Of a DNA stretch of 64,000 nucleotides, positions 35,184 to 45,776 are shown piece by piece. The notes beneath the pieces are model-generated. The model was given only the letters and a program-made list of their open reading frames with translations. It ran no database searches and was not told the DNA's origin. Made by a program: the position numbers and the translations under genes. Positions within the stretch are counted from its first letter, which is position 1; the number at the start of each line of letters is the position of its first letter. Origin of the DNA: Caballeronia sp. SEWSISQ10-4 2 (GTDB taxonomy: Bacteria; Pseudomonadota; Gammaproteobacteria; Burkholderiales; Burkholderiaceae); NCBI RefSeq assembly GCF_030464885.1, contig NZ_JALPRJ010000002.1, forward strand, positions 1 through 64,000. Direction: 5' to 3'.

Positions 35184-36860
35184 CTACGCGCCGATAGTCG
35201 CGCGTTCGAAATACAACTGCGAGATAGCGTTGAAGCGCACGCCTTTCACGTTCGCTCGCGTGACGATCAGCTGATCGTAGAAATACGGGATCACGACGGG
35301 GGTTTCGTCGAGCAACAGGTTCTGGATTTGTCCCGAGAGTTTTTTCTGCGATGCCACGTCGAGCGCCGCCACAAAATCCGCCACGAGCTTGTCGTACTGC
35401 GCATTCTTGAAATGCGCGGCGTTCCAGGTGCCTTCACTGGTAAGCGGCGCGTTAAGAAATACGTTCGGCACGCCGCGATGCCCAAAGTCCGTGATGCCCA
35501 GCGGCGAATCGAGCCAGTCCGACTTGCCGTACGTGCCTGCGCCGTAATACAGATCCTGGCTTTCCACCTTCAAGGTGATCCGGATACCAACCGCCTTCGC
35601 CGCGTTCTGGATCACGACCGCGAGATCGGGAATCTCCATGTACTTCTCGGTCGTGAGCGTGACGTCGAAACCGTTCGGCACGCCCGCTGCCGCGAGCAAT
35701 TGTTTCGCCTTCGCGACATCGAGCTTGCGCTGCGGCACGCTCAGATCGCTGGACGGAAACACGGGCGAGAACGGACTGTCGTTACCCAGCGCGGCGTGGC
35801 CCTTGAACAGCCCCTTCACCATCACGTCGCGATTCAACGCCAGCGCCAGCGCCTGGCGCACGCGCTTGTCCTTGAACGGGCCGATGTCGGTGCGCATATG
35901 CATCTGCCGATGCGCACTCGACTTCACGCCCAGCACCTTGAACTCGGGATTCGTCATCATGCTGACGCCGCCCTGCACGGTGAAGTCGCTCATCACGTCG
36001 GCTTGCCGGCCTTGCAGCGCGAGTAGTTGCGACTGCAGGTCGGCGTAGAACGCGAACGTGACGCGCTCCGGCAGAGCCTTTTCGCCCCAGTAATCGGGAT
36101 TGCGTACGAACGCCGCGCCCACTTTCGGCGTGTACGACTCGAACCTGAACGGTCCCGTGCCCGGAAACGATTTCTCGTACGTGCCGCTGAAATTCGCCGG
36201 CAGGATCACGGCGTTGTAGGTATCCGATGAAACGTAATACGGGAAGTTGCCGTTCGGCGCGTCGAGATGAAACTCGACCGTCATGTCGTCGATAACCTTC
36301 ACCGAGCCCTTCGACAACACTCCCTTCAGCACTGAAAGTGCTGCCGAACCGCTGGCCGGATCGGCGAGCCGGTTGAACGTGGCGGCGACGTCCTTGGCGC
36401 TCATCGACTGGCCGTCGTGGAACTTGACGTTCGGGCGCAGCTTGAACGTCCACACATCGCCCTTCGCGTTCGGTGTCCATGAAAGCGCGAGGGAAGGGCG
36501 GAGCTTGAGCTCCTGACCGTCGTCGTCGATGAGAAATTCGCCTGTCTGATTGATCAGCGCGAGGCCTGCGGCGTCGTTAACGGTGAGCGGATCGACGGCG
36601 CCCACAGGCGTCAGATGCGCGACGCGGATCGTGCCTCCGGGTTTGCCCGCAGGCGCCTGCGCGCGTGCCCGCGGCATGCCGATCAAGCCGCCGGCGGCCA
36701 TCGACAAGCCCAGCAAGCTCGCATGCCGCAACAACTCGCGTCGCGACAGCCGGCCGGCCTTGAATTCGTCGATGGCATGATTGCCCAGTTCTCCCGCCGC
36801 ACTCCTGGATTGCTCGAGCGCTGCATCGAAGGGGAAAAGCGAGGTGGCGGTTTTCTTCAT
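35184..36860 (-). CDS. peptide-type ABC transporter substrate-binding protein
   Basis: A 558-residue periplasmic protein of SBP family 5. Its export signal is unusual: about 37 residues precede a twin-arginine-like stretch (RLSRRELLRHASLLGLSMA), followed by ARAQAPAG as cleavage site. Tat export is possible. Family motifs include the RPSLALSW and FHDGQSMSAKDVAATFNRL segments. First in the four-gene importer operon, it sets ligand specificity, but the ligand cannot be named. Aromatic or opine-like ligands are as likely as peptides for such stand-alone operons. Confidence 0.9.
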   Translation of the reverse strand: MKKTATSLFPFDAALEQSRSAAGELGNHAIDEFKAGRLSRRELLRHASLLGLSMAAGGLIGMPRARAQAPAGKPGGTIRVAHLTPVGAVDPLTVNDAAGLALINQTGEFLIDDDGQELKLRPSLALSWTPNAKGDVWTFKLRPNVKFHDGQSMSAKDVAATFNRLADPASGSAALSVLKGVLSKGSVKVIDDMTVEFHLDAPNGNFPYYVSSDTYNAVILPANFSGTYEKSFPGTGPFRFESYTPKVGAAFVRNPDYWGEKALPERVTFAFYADLQSQLLALQGRQADVMSDFTVQGGVSMMTNPEFKVLGVKSSAHRQMHMRTDIGPFKDKRVRQALALALNRDVMVKGLFKGHAALGNDSPFSPVFPSSDLSVPQRKLDVAKAKQLLAAAGVPNGFDVTLTTEKYMEIPDLAVVIQNAAKAVGIRITLKVESQDLYYGAGTYGKSDWLDSPLGITDFGHRGVPNVFLNAPLTSEGTWNAAHFKNAQYDKLVADFVAALDVASQKKLSGQIQNLLLDETPVVIPYFYDQLIVTRANVKGVRFNAISQLYFERATIGA

Positions 36861-37105
36861 CGGGCTGTCCGGTTCGGGGTTCGGTTGTTGTTTTGACTCG
36901 ACGGCCCTGCGCCCGCCAGGTGAGGGCGGGGCAAGGACGGAATCGGATGCGCTTTTAGTTTAGCGGAGCAAATCGTGTTCCGTTTCGCTGCGGGTGATCA
37001 TGGTCCAATTAATTGCGTACGCTGTGGGACCGGCGCGACGGTGCGGAAAGGCTTGCGTGCCCCAAGCGTCAGGAAGGCGGTAAAAAATCCGCTCCATGAT
37101 TGCTT

Positions 37106-37594
37106 TCAATGCTGATGCGGATGTTTATGAATTGGATCGACCCAGAACACTTCCTCGGGCTCCTCCACCGCGTCAATATTCAGATTCACCACCACCGCTT
37201 CATTGTCACTGCGCACGAGTACGCATTCCAGCGGTTCATCGCTGAGCGCATTGATCTCCTGATGCGGCACATACGGCGGCACGAAGATGAAATCGCCCGG
37301 TCCGGCCTCAGCAGTAAATTCCAGATGATTGCCCCACTTCATGCGAGCCTGTCCGCGTACGACGTAGATCACGCTTTCCAGCGCGCCGTGATGATGCGCG
37401 CCGGTTTTTGCGTTCGGGTGAATCGTGACCGTGCCCGCCCAGATTTTCTGCGCGCCCACGCGAGCCGCGTTGATCGCCGCCGCGCGATTCATGCCGGGCG
37501 TCTGCGCGGTGTTGGTATCGAGTTGATCGCCTTTGATCACCTTGACGCCGTTCTCGCGCCAGTCGGTGTGCTCGTGCTGATGTTCGTCGCTCAT
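37106..37594 (-). CDS. cupin-domain protein
   Basis: A 162-residue single-domain cupin. Motif 1 is GAHHHGALESVIYVVRG (metal-binding histidines, glutamate) and motif 2 is PGDFIFVPPYVPHQEIN. Both flanks are histidine-rich (DEHQHEHT at the start, IHKHPHQH at the end), suggesting extra metal binding. A small metal-dependent dioxygenase, isomerase or sensor is possible; no partner gene is adjacent. The ATG at 37592-37594 is chosen over one three codons upstream, where GGAG sits too close. Confidence 0.78.
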   Translation of the reverse strand: MSDEHQHEHTDWRENGVKVIKGDQLDTNTAQTPGMNRAAAINAARVGAQKIWAGTVTIHPNAKTGAHHHGALESVIYVVRGQARMKWGNHLEFTAEAGPGDFIFVPPYVPHQEINALSDEPLECVLVRSDNEAVVVNLNIDAVEEPEEVFWVDPIHKHPHQH

Positions 37595-37660
37595 TCTCTT
37601 CATCTCCGCCGATCTGTAGATAACGCTGCCGATCCGCCAATTTGCCGATAAACGCCAGTA

Positions 37661-37699
37661 AACAAAAGTCCGCTGCCGCCGGAAGGCAACAACGGACTT
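37661..37699 (-). terminator. strong terminator of fusA2
   Basis: On the minus strand the arms starting AAGTCCGTTGTTGCC and ending GGCGGCAGCGGACTT form a 15-bp stem (three G-U pairs) closed by a TTCC tetraloop, and TTTTGTTT follows. It lies 39 bases beyond the EF-G stop. Confidence 0.85.
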
Positions 37700-37737
37700 C
37701 GTTCAATCGTCGAACCCGACGTTCGAACGTACAACGA

Positions 37738-39843
<2,106 letters not shown>

Positions 39844-40181
39844 TTGAACCTCCTGTTGATTGGTTGGAGCTTTGAAACCCGAACCGGGCTCGATGACCCG
39901 GACGGCGGCTCCGGAGCGAAGCTTTGTCCTGCTTCGTGGTCGCTTCGCTGGTTTATTAGAATAGCGCGTCGACAAGCTCTTTGCAGGATTCTTGCCAGGT
40001 TGGCGAAAAAGATGAATCTTTGATGACGTAAGGCGGCGTCCTGTGCTGCGCACATGCAAAAAGCCGGCGCGCGCTAAAAAGCGGGCGGCCGGCTTCAGGC
40101 GCGACTGGGCGCGGTGACTTGAGGACGACTATCGGACGACTACAACTCGCCAGACCTGTTCAGGCGTAATGCTGGCGACGT
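39844..40181. promoter_or_regulatory. fusA2 upstream region
   Basis: This 338-base gap contains the terminator of the DUF192 gene and the fusA2 leader. Apart from that hairpin and the fusA2 ribosome site no clear promoter or coding frame is seen. Confidence 0.45.
40058..40094 (-). terminator. terminator after the DUF192 gene
   Basis: On the minus strand AGCCGGC and GCCGGCT form the base of a GC-rich stem with a partly paired interior, closed by a loop containing CTTTTTA, and TTTTT follows. It lies about 90 bases beyond the DUF192 stop. Confidence 0.75.
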
Positions 40182-40715
40182 TTATCGCAATGCAGGCAGA
40201 CCCTGGATCTTCATGCCCGGCTGAATTCCTTTCGATGCGAACCAGCCTTTGCTCATTTCCAGTGCAAACACGCCATTGTTACGCGGGCAGTGATTGTTCT
40301 CCGTCTCGGCCTGCATTTCGTCGATATCCGTCACCGTGCCGTCTGCACGCATGAACGCGATCGACAGCGGGATCAAGGTGTTTTTCATCCAGAAGCAGTG
40401 CACGGCCGTTTCATTGAAGACGAACAGCATGCCTTCGTTGGGCGCGAGCTTCGTGCGATACATCAGGCCTTGTTCGCGATCGGGATCGTTCGCGGCGACA
40501 GCAGCGTCGATCACGAACATGCCCGCGGTGAGCTTTGTGTGCGGGAAGTCGGCGGGCTGCTTGGCGCCCGGCGGCATTTGTTGAGCGTGCGCGGCAAGCG
40601 GCGCCGCTGCAATGAACGAGACGAGCGGAACGGCGAGCGCAACGAGTGCGCGGCGCATCAGACGGCCAAGATCAAACGATGAAACCGAATGGGGCGAGAG
40701 CCATGAAAGACGCAC
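40182..40715 (-). CDS. DUF192 periplasmic protein
   Basis: A 177-residue exported protein. After a hydrophobic signal (RRALVALAVPLVSFIAAAPL, cut near AHAQ) comes the DUF192 beta-barrel with its hallmark phrases DREQGLMYRTKLAPNEGMLFVF, CFWMKNTLIPLSIAFM and MQAE. The role of the family is not established. The GTG at 40713-40715 has AGGAG at good spacing and is used, though it gives a long n-region; an ATG 19 codons later would fit a standard signal peptide better but lacks a ribosome site. Monocistronic, with its own terminator. Confidence 0.85.
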   Translation of the reverse strand: MRLSWLSPHSVSSFDLGRLMRRALVALAVPLVSFIAAAPLAAHAQQMPPGAKQPADFPHTKLTAGMFVIDAAVAANDPDREQGLMYRTKLAPNEGMLFVFNETAVHCFWMKNTLIPLSIAFMRADGTVTDIDEMQAETENNHCPRNNGVFALEMSKGWFASKGIQPGMKIQGLPALR

Positions 40716-40844
40716 GGCGAAACTCCTGATGGGATGAAGCCGGAAGGCTGAAGAATCGGGAAAGACTGGCGCATGTTACTTGAGCGCGCGAGCGCCGACA
40801 AAAAGCGCATGCGCATATAGCCCAACCCGTAACCCAATCCGCCC

Positions 40845-40882
40845 AAAGAAAAAGGCAGAAACCTTTGCGGGCGTCTGCCTTT
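40845..40882 (-). terminator. terminator of the small HKK-repeat gene
   Basis: On the minus strand AAAGGCAGA and TCTGCCTTT (40874-40882 with 40851-40859) pair perfectly over 9 bp and are followed by TTTCTTT. It lies about 70 bases past the stop of the small secreted protein gene. Confidence 0.8.
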
Positions 40883-40952
40883 CAATGCCGCTTGCGCGGC
40901 AGCACTACTTGGTTTTAGCGTCGCGTTACCGCGATCTATTACCAGTTGCAAC

Positions 40953-41147
40953 TTACTCCGACGCGGCCGAAGCAGCAGCAGCCGTAGCTGCCTTCTTGTG
41001 CGTGGCCTTCTTGTGGGTCGACTTCTTGTGTGCCGACTTGTGAGCGGTCGAAGCAGCTGCAGGAGCCGATGCTTCCGGGGCCGAAGCTTGTGCGAATGCA
41101 GCCGTTGCGAACAGGCCAGCGACGAGAGCAGCGATCAGTTTGTTCAT
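40953..41147 (-). CDS. small secreted Lys/His-repeat protein
   Basis: A 64-residue protein with a signal peptide (NKLIAALVAGLFATAAFAQA). A low-complexity mature part follows, with repeated H-K-K units spaced every four or five residues (HKSAHKKSTHKKATHKKAA) between alanine/serine stretches. GAGGA precedes the ATG, and a terminator lies after the stop, so it is a genuine monocistronic gene. The composition recalls acid-shock-like or histone-H1-like tails, but I know no function. Such sequences could bind metal, DNA or polyanions in the periplasm. Confidence 0.75.
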   Translation of the reverse strand: MNKLIAALVAGLFATAAFAQASAPEASAPAAASTAHKSAHKKSTHKKATHKKAATAAAASAASE

Positions 41148-41487
41148 GTTGTGAATCCTCAGCTTTAGTTTGATTTAACCTTGTGACCCGGTCGTTGGAG
41201 TCATGTCGGTAAACGAGCCATCCACCTTTTGGTTGACAGGGGATTCGAACAAAAACTTCGATCCCGCTGCGAGCGCTTGAACCTTACGTAATGCCTTCAA
41301 ATACGGGCTATTCGTTTCGGTCCTTCGCTAATGCCGGATGGCGTTTTAAGGCATCTGCTGCGAATAACGCCGCACGTGGGAAGTTCGTTGACGTGTTTTT
41401 TCAGGATTGTGCTGCAATAATTGTTTGGAAGACGAAATGAATTTGTAATGTTTGGAATTAAGCGAGATTAAGGAACACGTGGTTTGT
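41148..41487. other. gene-free interval
   Basis: The 340 bases between the small secreted protein and the pseudouridine synthase gene are AT-richer than the flanks. They should contain the promoter of the small gene. I see no repeat, hairpin or coding frame that can be supported. Confidence 0.5.
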
Positions 41488-42057
41488 CTAGATACTGCCG
41501 TTCCATGGCGCGCGCGGCGGCAGCGTCATCGACGCGCCCGGCGCTAGTCCGAGACTGAATATATCGAGCGCGCCGATACCCACGCGCACCAGCCGAAGTG
41601 TGGGATATCCGACCGCCGCCGTCATTCGACGCACCTGGCGATTGCGTCCCTCGATGATCGACAGTTCGATCCACGTGGTCGGGATCGCGGCGCGATATCG
41701 GATCGGCGGGTTACGCGCCCAAAGCAGTTCCACCGATGCCACTCGTTTCACGCCGCACGGCCGCGTAATGAAATCGCCGAGATCGACACCCGCGGCAAGA
41801 CGCTCAAGAGCGGCCGTGTCCGGCGCGCCTTCCACTTGCGCCCAATACCGTTTGACCAATTTGTGACGCGGCTCGGCGATACGCGCCTGAAGTGCACCGT
41901 CGTCGGTGAGGAGTAGCAGGCCTTCACTGTCTGTATCGAGGCGGCCAGCCGGATATACCCCGCGCGTTGTCACCCATTCGCCGAGCGAAGGGTGCTTCTC
42001 GTGCGGCGAGAATTGACAGATCGTGCCGAACGGTTTGTTAAGAGCGAGCAGCGGCAT
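41488..42057 (-). CDS. 23S rRNA pseudouridine synthase, RluE-like
   Basis: A 189-residue RsuA/RluB/E/F-class pseudouridine synthase lacking an S4 domain, as in RluE. The catalytic motif is GRLDTDSEGLLLLT (aspartate of RLD). Other signatures are LALNKPFGTICQFSP at the start and IIEGRNRQVRRMTAAVGYPTLRLVR. E. coli RluE modifies U2457 of 23S rRNA; the same target is likely. It is divergent from icd. Confidence 0.88.
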   Translation of the reverse strand: MPLLALNKPFGTICQFSPHEKHPSLGEWVTTRGVYPAGRLDTDSEGLLLLTDDGALQARIAEPRHKLVKRYWAQVEGAPDTAALERLAAGVDLGDFITRPCGVKRVASVELLWARNPPIRYRAAIPTTWIELSIIEGRNRQVRRMTAAVGYPTLRLVRVGIGALDIFSLGLAPGASMTLPPRAPWNGSI

Positions 42058-42470
42058 GGCGGGAAATCAATAAGGAAACGAAGGGTGTAAGCGGTGCGCG
42101 CGAGCTTGCTGCGCGGCTTTGTCGCGGGAATACGGCTATGGCGGATGGCGGAATATTAATGCATAATCCGAAACACCGACTCTTATGTCTTATATAAGAC
42201 ATAAGAAACGAATCAAGCAATAAGCGATCGTAGCCACCGCGCCGGAGGATCGTTTTAACACGCACCGTTTTGCTGCAATGCGGCGAAGCGGGGCCCGGGC
42301 AGCCGCTTCGCACCGTGGGCTAGAATAGTGTTCTGGTCGCCTCGGGCGCGCGCCGGCATTGCCGTCTGCGGCCCCAGCCACCGTCCGCTCATGCGCTTTT
42401 TTCGCCGAATTTCCGAACGCATTCTGTGCATTTCTGTAGTTAGCTAGCCCAGCCATCTTTGGAGTCGACC
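42058..42470. promoter_or_regulatory. icd upstream region
   Basis: This 413-base divergent region holds the perfect palindrome at 42181-42206. It also has an 8-bp dyad CGAAGCGG/CCGCTTCG (42284-42291 with 42303-42310) and, just after it, a -10-like TAGAAT (42321-42326) in a TGGGC context. No matching -35 was found, so activator dependence or an extended -10 is possible. A plausible icd leader of about 140 bases would follow. Confidence 0.5.
42181..42206. promoter_or_regulatory. perfect 26-bp palindrome, probable operator
   Basis: Half-site TCTTATGTCTTAT is repeated exactly in inverted orientation without spacer. The centre GTCTTATATAAGAC looks like an operator for a dimeric regulator, perhaps of the GntR type. 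It lies 124 bases from the pseudouridine synthase start and 265 from the icd start. Which gene it controls is not evident. Confidence 0.65.
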
Positions 42471-43724
42471 ATGCCGTATCAGCACATCAAGGTTCCGACG
42501 GGCGGTGACAAGATCACCGTTAACGCGGATTACTCGCTCAACGTCTCCGACCAGCCGATCATCCCTTTCATTGAAGGCGACGGAACGGGGTTGGACATCA
42601 CGCCGGTGATGATCAAGGTCGTCGACGCAGCGGTGGAGAAAGCCTACGCAGGCAAGAAGAAGATCCACTGGATGGAAATCTTCGCGGGCGAGAAGGCCAC
42701 CAAGGTCTATGGCCCGGACGTGTGGCTGCCGGATGAAACGCTGGACGTGCTGAAGGAATATGTCGTCTCGATCAAGGGACCGCTCACCACGCCGGTCGGC
42801 GGCGGCATCCGTTCGCTGAACGTCGCGCTGCGCCAGCAACTCGACTTGTATGTCTGCCTGCGCCCCGTGCAGTATTTCAAGGGCGTGCCCTCGCCGGTGC
42901 GCGAGCCGGAAAAGGTCAACATGGTCATCTTCCGCGAGAACTCGGAAGACATCTACGCCGGCATCGAATGGGCGGCCGAGTCGGAAGAAGCGAAGAAGGT
43001 CATCAAATTCTTGCGCGAAGAAATGGGCGTGAAGAAGATCCGCTTCCCGGAAACGTCGGGTATCGGCATCAAGCCAGTGTCGCGTGAAGGCACGGAGCGC
43101 CTGGTTCGCAAGGCGATCCAGTACGCCATCGATCACAATCGCAACACCGTCACGCTCGTGCACAAGGGCAACATCATGAAGTTCACGGAAGGTGCGTTCC
43201 GTGATTTCGGCTATGCGCTGGCGCAGAAGGAGTTCGGCGCTGAGCTCATCGACGGCGGCCCGTGGATGAAGATCAAGAGCCCGAAGGGTGGTGACATCGT
43301 GCTGAAGGATGTGATCGCGGACGCGTTCTTGCAGCAGATCCTGCTGCGTCCGGCCGAGTACGACGTGATCGCCACGCTGAACCTGAACGGCGATTACGTT
43401 TCGGACGCGTTGGCGGCTCAGGTTGGCGGTATCGGTATTGCGCCGGGCGCGAACATGTCGGATTCGGTGGCCATGTTCGAAGCCACGCACGGTACCGCGC
43501 CGAAGTACGCGGGCAAGGATTATGTGAATCCGGGTTCAGAGATCCTGTCGGCGGAAATGATGCTGCGCCACCTCGGCTGGACGGAAGCGGCGGATGTCAT
43601 CATCAAGTCGATGGAAAAGTCGATCCTGCAAAAGCGCGTCACATATGACTTCGCGCGTTTGATGGAAGGCGCAACGCAGGTTTCCTGCTCGGGCTTCGGC
43701 CAGGTGCTGATCGAAAACATGTAA
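42471..43724 (+). CDS. icd: NADP-dependent isocitrate dehydrogenase
   Basis: Icd converts isocitrate to 2-oxoglutarate and CO2 in the TCA cycle. At 417 residues it is the E. coli-type homodimeric enzyme. Seen are FIEGDGTG, the phosphorylatable serine region [28 protein letters not shown] (catalytic lysine region) and the NADP-site stretch [19 protein letters not shown]. The ATG at 42471 follows TTTGGAGTCGACC. It ends in a strong terminator and lies near csp-clpS-clpA, the order also found in enterics. Confidence 0.97.
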   Translation: MPYQHIKVPTGGDKITVNADYSLNVSDQPIIPFIEGDGTGLDITPVMIKVVDAAVEKAYAGKKKIHWMEIFAGEKATKVYGPDVWLPDETLDVLKEYVVSIKGPLTTPVGGGIRSLNVALRQQLDLYVCLRPVQYFKGVPSPVREPEKVNMVIFRENSEDIYAGIEWAAESEEAKKVIKFLREEMGVKKIRFPETSGIGIKPVSREGTERLVRKAIQYAIDHNRNTVTLVHKGNIMKFTEGAFRDFGYALAQKEFGAELIDGGPWMKIKSPKGGDIVLKDVIADAFLQQILLRPAEYDVIATLNLNGDYVSDALAAQVGGIGIAPGANMSDSVAMFEATHGTAPKYAGKDYVNPGSEILSAEMMLRHLGWTEAADVIIKSMEKSILQKRVTYDFARLMEGATQVSCSGFGQVLIENM

Positions 43725-43742
43725 TTTCGGCCAGGCTTCTAG

Positions 43743-43780
43743 AAAAGCCCCGATGCGACTGGTTCGCATCGGGGCTTTTT
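43743..43780 (+). terminator. icd terminator
   Basis: A perfect 16-bp stem (arms begin AAAAGCCCCGATGCGA) with loop CTGGT, ending in a T-run. It is symmetric enough to work on the minus strand as well. Confidence 0.93.
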
Positions 43781-43992
43781 CATGGGCGGTGCGAACCGAT
43801 TGGGCCGCGGCGCACGCTTGTGTCAAAACTTGTCGCAAGCGACTGTTTCGCTGCGGCGGAGTGATACCCTCGATTTGCTGATTAATACATGTGTTTTTAT
43901 ACAGTTCGTTTTCGCCGGACACACCAATGCCTCACCCAAGCTCGCACCTGAATGCGTTGTTCGCCCGCTAGCTCGCGAAAGAAACTCGCGGT

Positions 43993-44451
43993 TTGCTCGG
44001 CGCACTCGCGGGTGGCGTGATCGGAGGCGTTGTGGCGTTCACGCTGATAAACCGTTTCAGTTCAACAAGCCTCACGAGTGGTGCCGACGCAATTTCCATC
44101 GCGAACACGTACATCGTCTATTCGACTTTCATGATCGCGGCGGTAGCTGTGTTCCTGACCGTGGCGGGTTTGATATTCACGCAGCATTTCGCCATGGAGA
44201 AGGAGCGCCACGCCGCGGACGCCTTTACGGCGTTGGTGGGCGAAATGGCTCGCACCAACGGGTGCGCTGTCGAAGTGGTGAAAGAAGTCATGAAGAACGC
44301 CGAAGTGGTCCAGCATTTCGACGATCAGGTAAAGGAAAAGCTTCGGGAGGTCATGCGTGCGCAGCTGGATATCGCGGACCAGCTGCGAGCACGGGCGCGC
44401 AGCGAACGTGACGCACTGTCCCGCATCGCCAGCGATTTAGAGAGTGCCTAG
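43993..44451 (+). CDS. two-helix membrane protein of unknown function
   Basis: About 152 residues: a glycine-rich first helix (LGALAGGVIGGVVAFTLI), a second helix (FMIAAVAVFLTVAGLIF), then a cytoplasmic helical tail rich in charged residues that could form a coiled coil. An in-frame stop at 43969 leaves no ATG in range, so translation must start at TTG 43993 or a nearby rare codon. It ends 19 bases before the ImmA-type gene, suggesting one unit. I do not recognise the family. Confidence 0.6.
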   Translation: MLGALAGGVIGGVVAFTLINRFSSTSLTSGADAISIANTYIVYSTFMIAAVAVFLTVAGLIFTQHFAMEKERHAADAFTALVGEMARTNGCAVEVVKEVMKNAEVVQHFDDQVKEKLREVMRAQLDIADQLRARARSERDALSRIASDLESA

Positions 44452-44839
44452 ACCGATCGGGAGGGAAAGTATGACAATCGTTTCCGCAATACCTGTCTTG
44501 CGAACCACTACAGCGCTGTCGGCGTTTTTGATGGCCGAGCACCATTACGACATGGTTGAGTACGCGCCACCTGTTGACGTCGACGAAATAGCGCAGCTAC
44601 TTCGGATCAAGGTGACCGAGCATGCAGATCCTGATGCAGGAAGCACGATCGGCAAGATAGCGCTGAGGCACGAAGGGCCGGCAGAGGTTTGGATCAACCC
44701 GGCGGAAAATGCCTATGGTCCAAGACGCCGATTCACCCTGGCGCATGAAATAGCGCACTCTTGCATGCACAGATCCACCGATCGCCACGAATTTATCGAC
44801 ACCAGGAGCACTATGAATCGCAGCGAATCCTACTGGAAC

Positions 44840-45244
44840 AGTTGTCAACTACCCCGCCCTGAAGGGCGGAGCTTGCAGAATACCGCGAGCTCAGGTTGAC
44901 CAGACTAAGCGCTCCGGATGCCTTAATCCGGACTTCATTGCCGAGTAGAGCGGGCGCTACGTTGTGCATTGGTTCAAGACCCACCCTGGGATGCTTCCTC
45001 AGTCCCCGGCTCTGGAAGTCCCGGTTGCAGACAAGCGACAGGGTAAGTACGAAACGGATCGGGACGAAATGCCGGTGCACAACATTGTCGAGGGGAGCGA
45101 GTCGCAAGACTGCGTTACTAGGCCCTTACGGGCAGAGTCGCAAGACCCTGATGGGTGGAAAGCCCGTCACCTATTTAACGAGACGCAGTTAAAACCGTCT
45201 CCTTACCTCCCCGGGCCTGAAGTCCGGGGTTTCACGGAGACCCT
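44840..45244 (+). mobile_element. IS200/IS605-type non-autonomous mini-element
   Basis: About 400 bases interrupt the ImmA-type gene. Near the left end is the hairpin CCGCCC-TGAA-GGGCGG (44854-44869), near the right end CCCCGGGCCTGAAGTCCGGGG (45209-45229). Both share a CTGAAG loop region, the form of subterminal hairpins recognised by Y1 transposases of IS200/IS605. There is no tnpA or tnpB frame, so it would need a helper. The interior has dyads at 44914-44931 and 45122-45133 and a 12-bp direct repeat. Exact ends are uncertain by several bases, and no target duplication is expected for this family. Confidence 0.78.
45010..45240 (+). ncRNA. possible structured RNA in the mini-element
   Basis: The right half of the element holds GAGTCGCAAGAC twice (45099-45110, 45135-45146) flanking a hairpin GCCC-TTAC-GGGC, and ends in the right-end hairpin. 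This position is where IS605-type elements with TnpB encode their omega RNA. The presence of RNA is inference only. Confidence 0.35.
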
Positions 45245-45515
45245 GATGAATCCGAGGCCAACCGGTTTGCCGCCGAACTATTGATGCCGCAACAGCTTAT
45301 TGAATCGCTGGGAAGGCGCGTAATCGATGCTTATAAGGCCGAGCACAACGCCGAAAAAATGCCATTGACGCGTTTTATCGACGTGATGGCGGCCAAATTT
45401 CGCGTTTCCCATCCCGCCATGGAGTGCCGATTGAAGAATGTCGGAATTGGCAGATAGAAATAGGCAAAAACCGCCTGAACGCATCCGGGATTTTTTTTCG
45501 CTCATTGCACGCGAA

Positions 45516-45545
45516 AATAAAAAAACCCAGCGTGATGCCGGGTTT
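45516..45545 (-). terminator. cspA terminator
   Basis: On the minus strand AAACCC and GGGTTT pair, extended by a wobble and GC pairs, and are followed by a run of seven or more T. It lies about 25 bases beyond the cold-shock gene stop. Confidence 0.8.
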
Positions 45546-45569
45546 CAAGGACAGTGCGCGATCGAACGG

Positions 45570-45776
45570 TCAGGCAGATTCCTGGATGTTCGATGCCTGT
45601 TTGCCCTTGGGTCCCTGGACGATCTCGAAGCTGACCTTCTGGCCTTCCTTGAGCGTCTTGAAACCATTCATCTGTATCGCCGAGAAATGTGCAAACAGAT
45701 CCTCGCCGCCTTCATCGGGCGTGATGAATCCATAGCCTTTCGCGTCGTTGAACCATTTGACCGTACCAGTTGACAT
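45570..45776 (-). CDS. cspA: cold-shock protein, CspA family
   Basis: A 68-residue single cold-shock domain that binds single-stranded RNA/DNA and acts as an RNA chaperone. RNP1 (KGYGFI) and RNP2 (DLFAHFSAI) motifs are intact. The ATG at 45774-45776 follows AGAGGGGAAGTG. Its promoter and an approximately 130-base leader lie upstream, and a terminator downstream. It is divergent from clpS-clpA, a conserved neighbourhood. Confidence 0.95.
   Translation of the reverse strand: MSTGTVKWFNDAKGYGFITPDEGGEDLFAHFSAIQMNGFKTLKEGQKVSFEIVQGPKGKQASNIQESA

Larger units (their letters stand above)
44471..45457 (+). pseudogene. ImmA/IrrE-family metallopeptidase split by an insertion
   Basis: The ATG follows GGGAGGGAAAGT. 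The first part (about 122 codons) has the zinc motif RRFTLAHEIAHSCMH of ImmA/IrrE peptidases, which cleave or inactivate phage/ICE repressors. After SESYWN the frame enters foreign DNA and stops at 44897-44899. From 45245 the family's next conserved segment resumes (DESEANRFAAELLMPQQ) and runs to TAG at 45455-45457. Removing the insert restores one protein of about 190 residues. The catalytic zinc glutamate probably lies in the second half, so the truncated product should be inactive. Confidence 0.85.

Noticed and set aside
45099-45146. GAGTCGCAAGAC pair as a mini CRISPR
   Set aside because: Two copies of 12 bp around a hairpin inside a mobile element; better explained as RNA structure.
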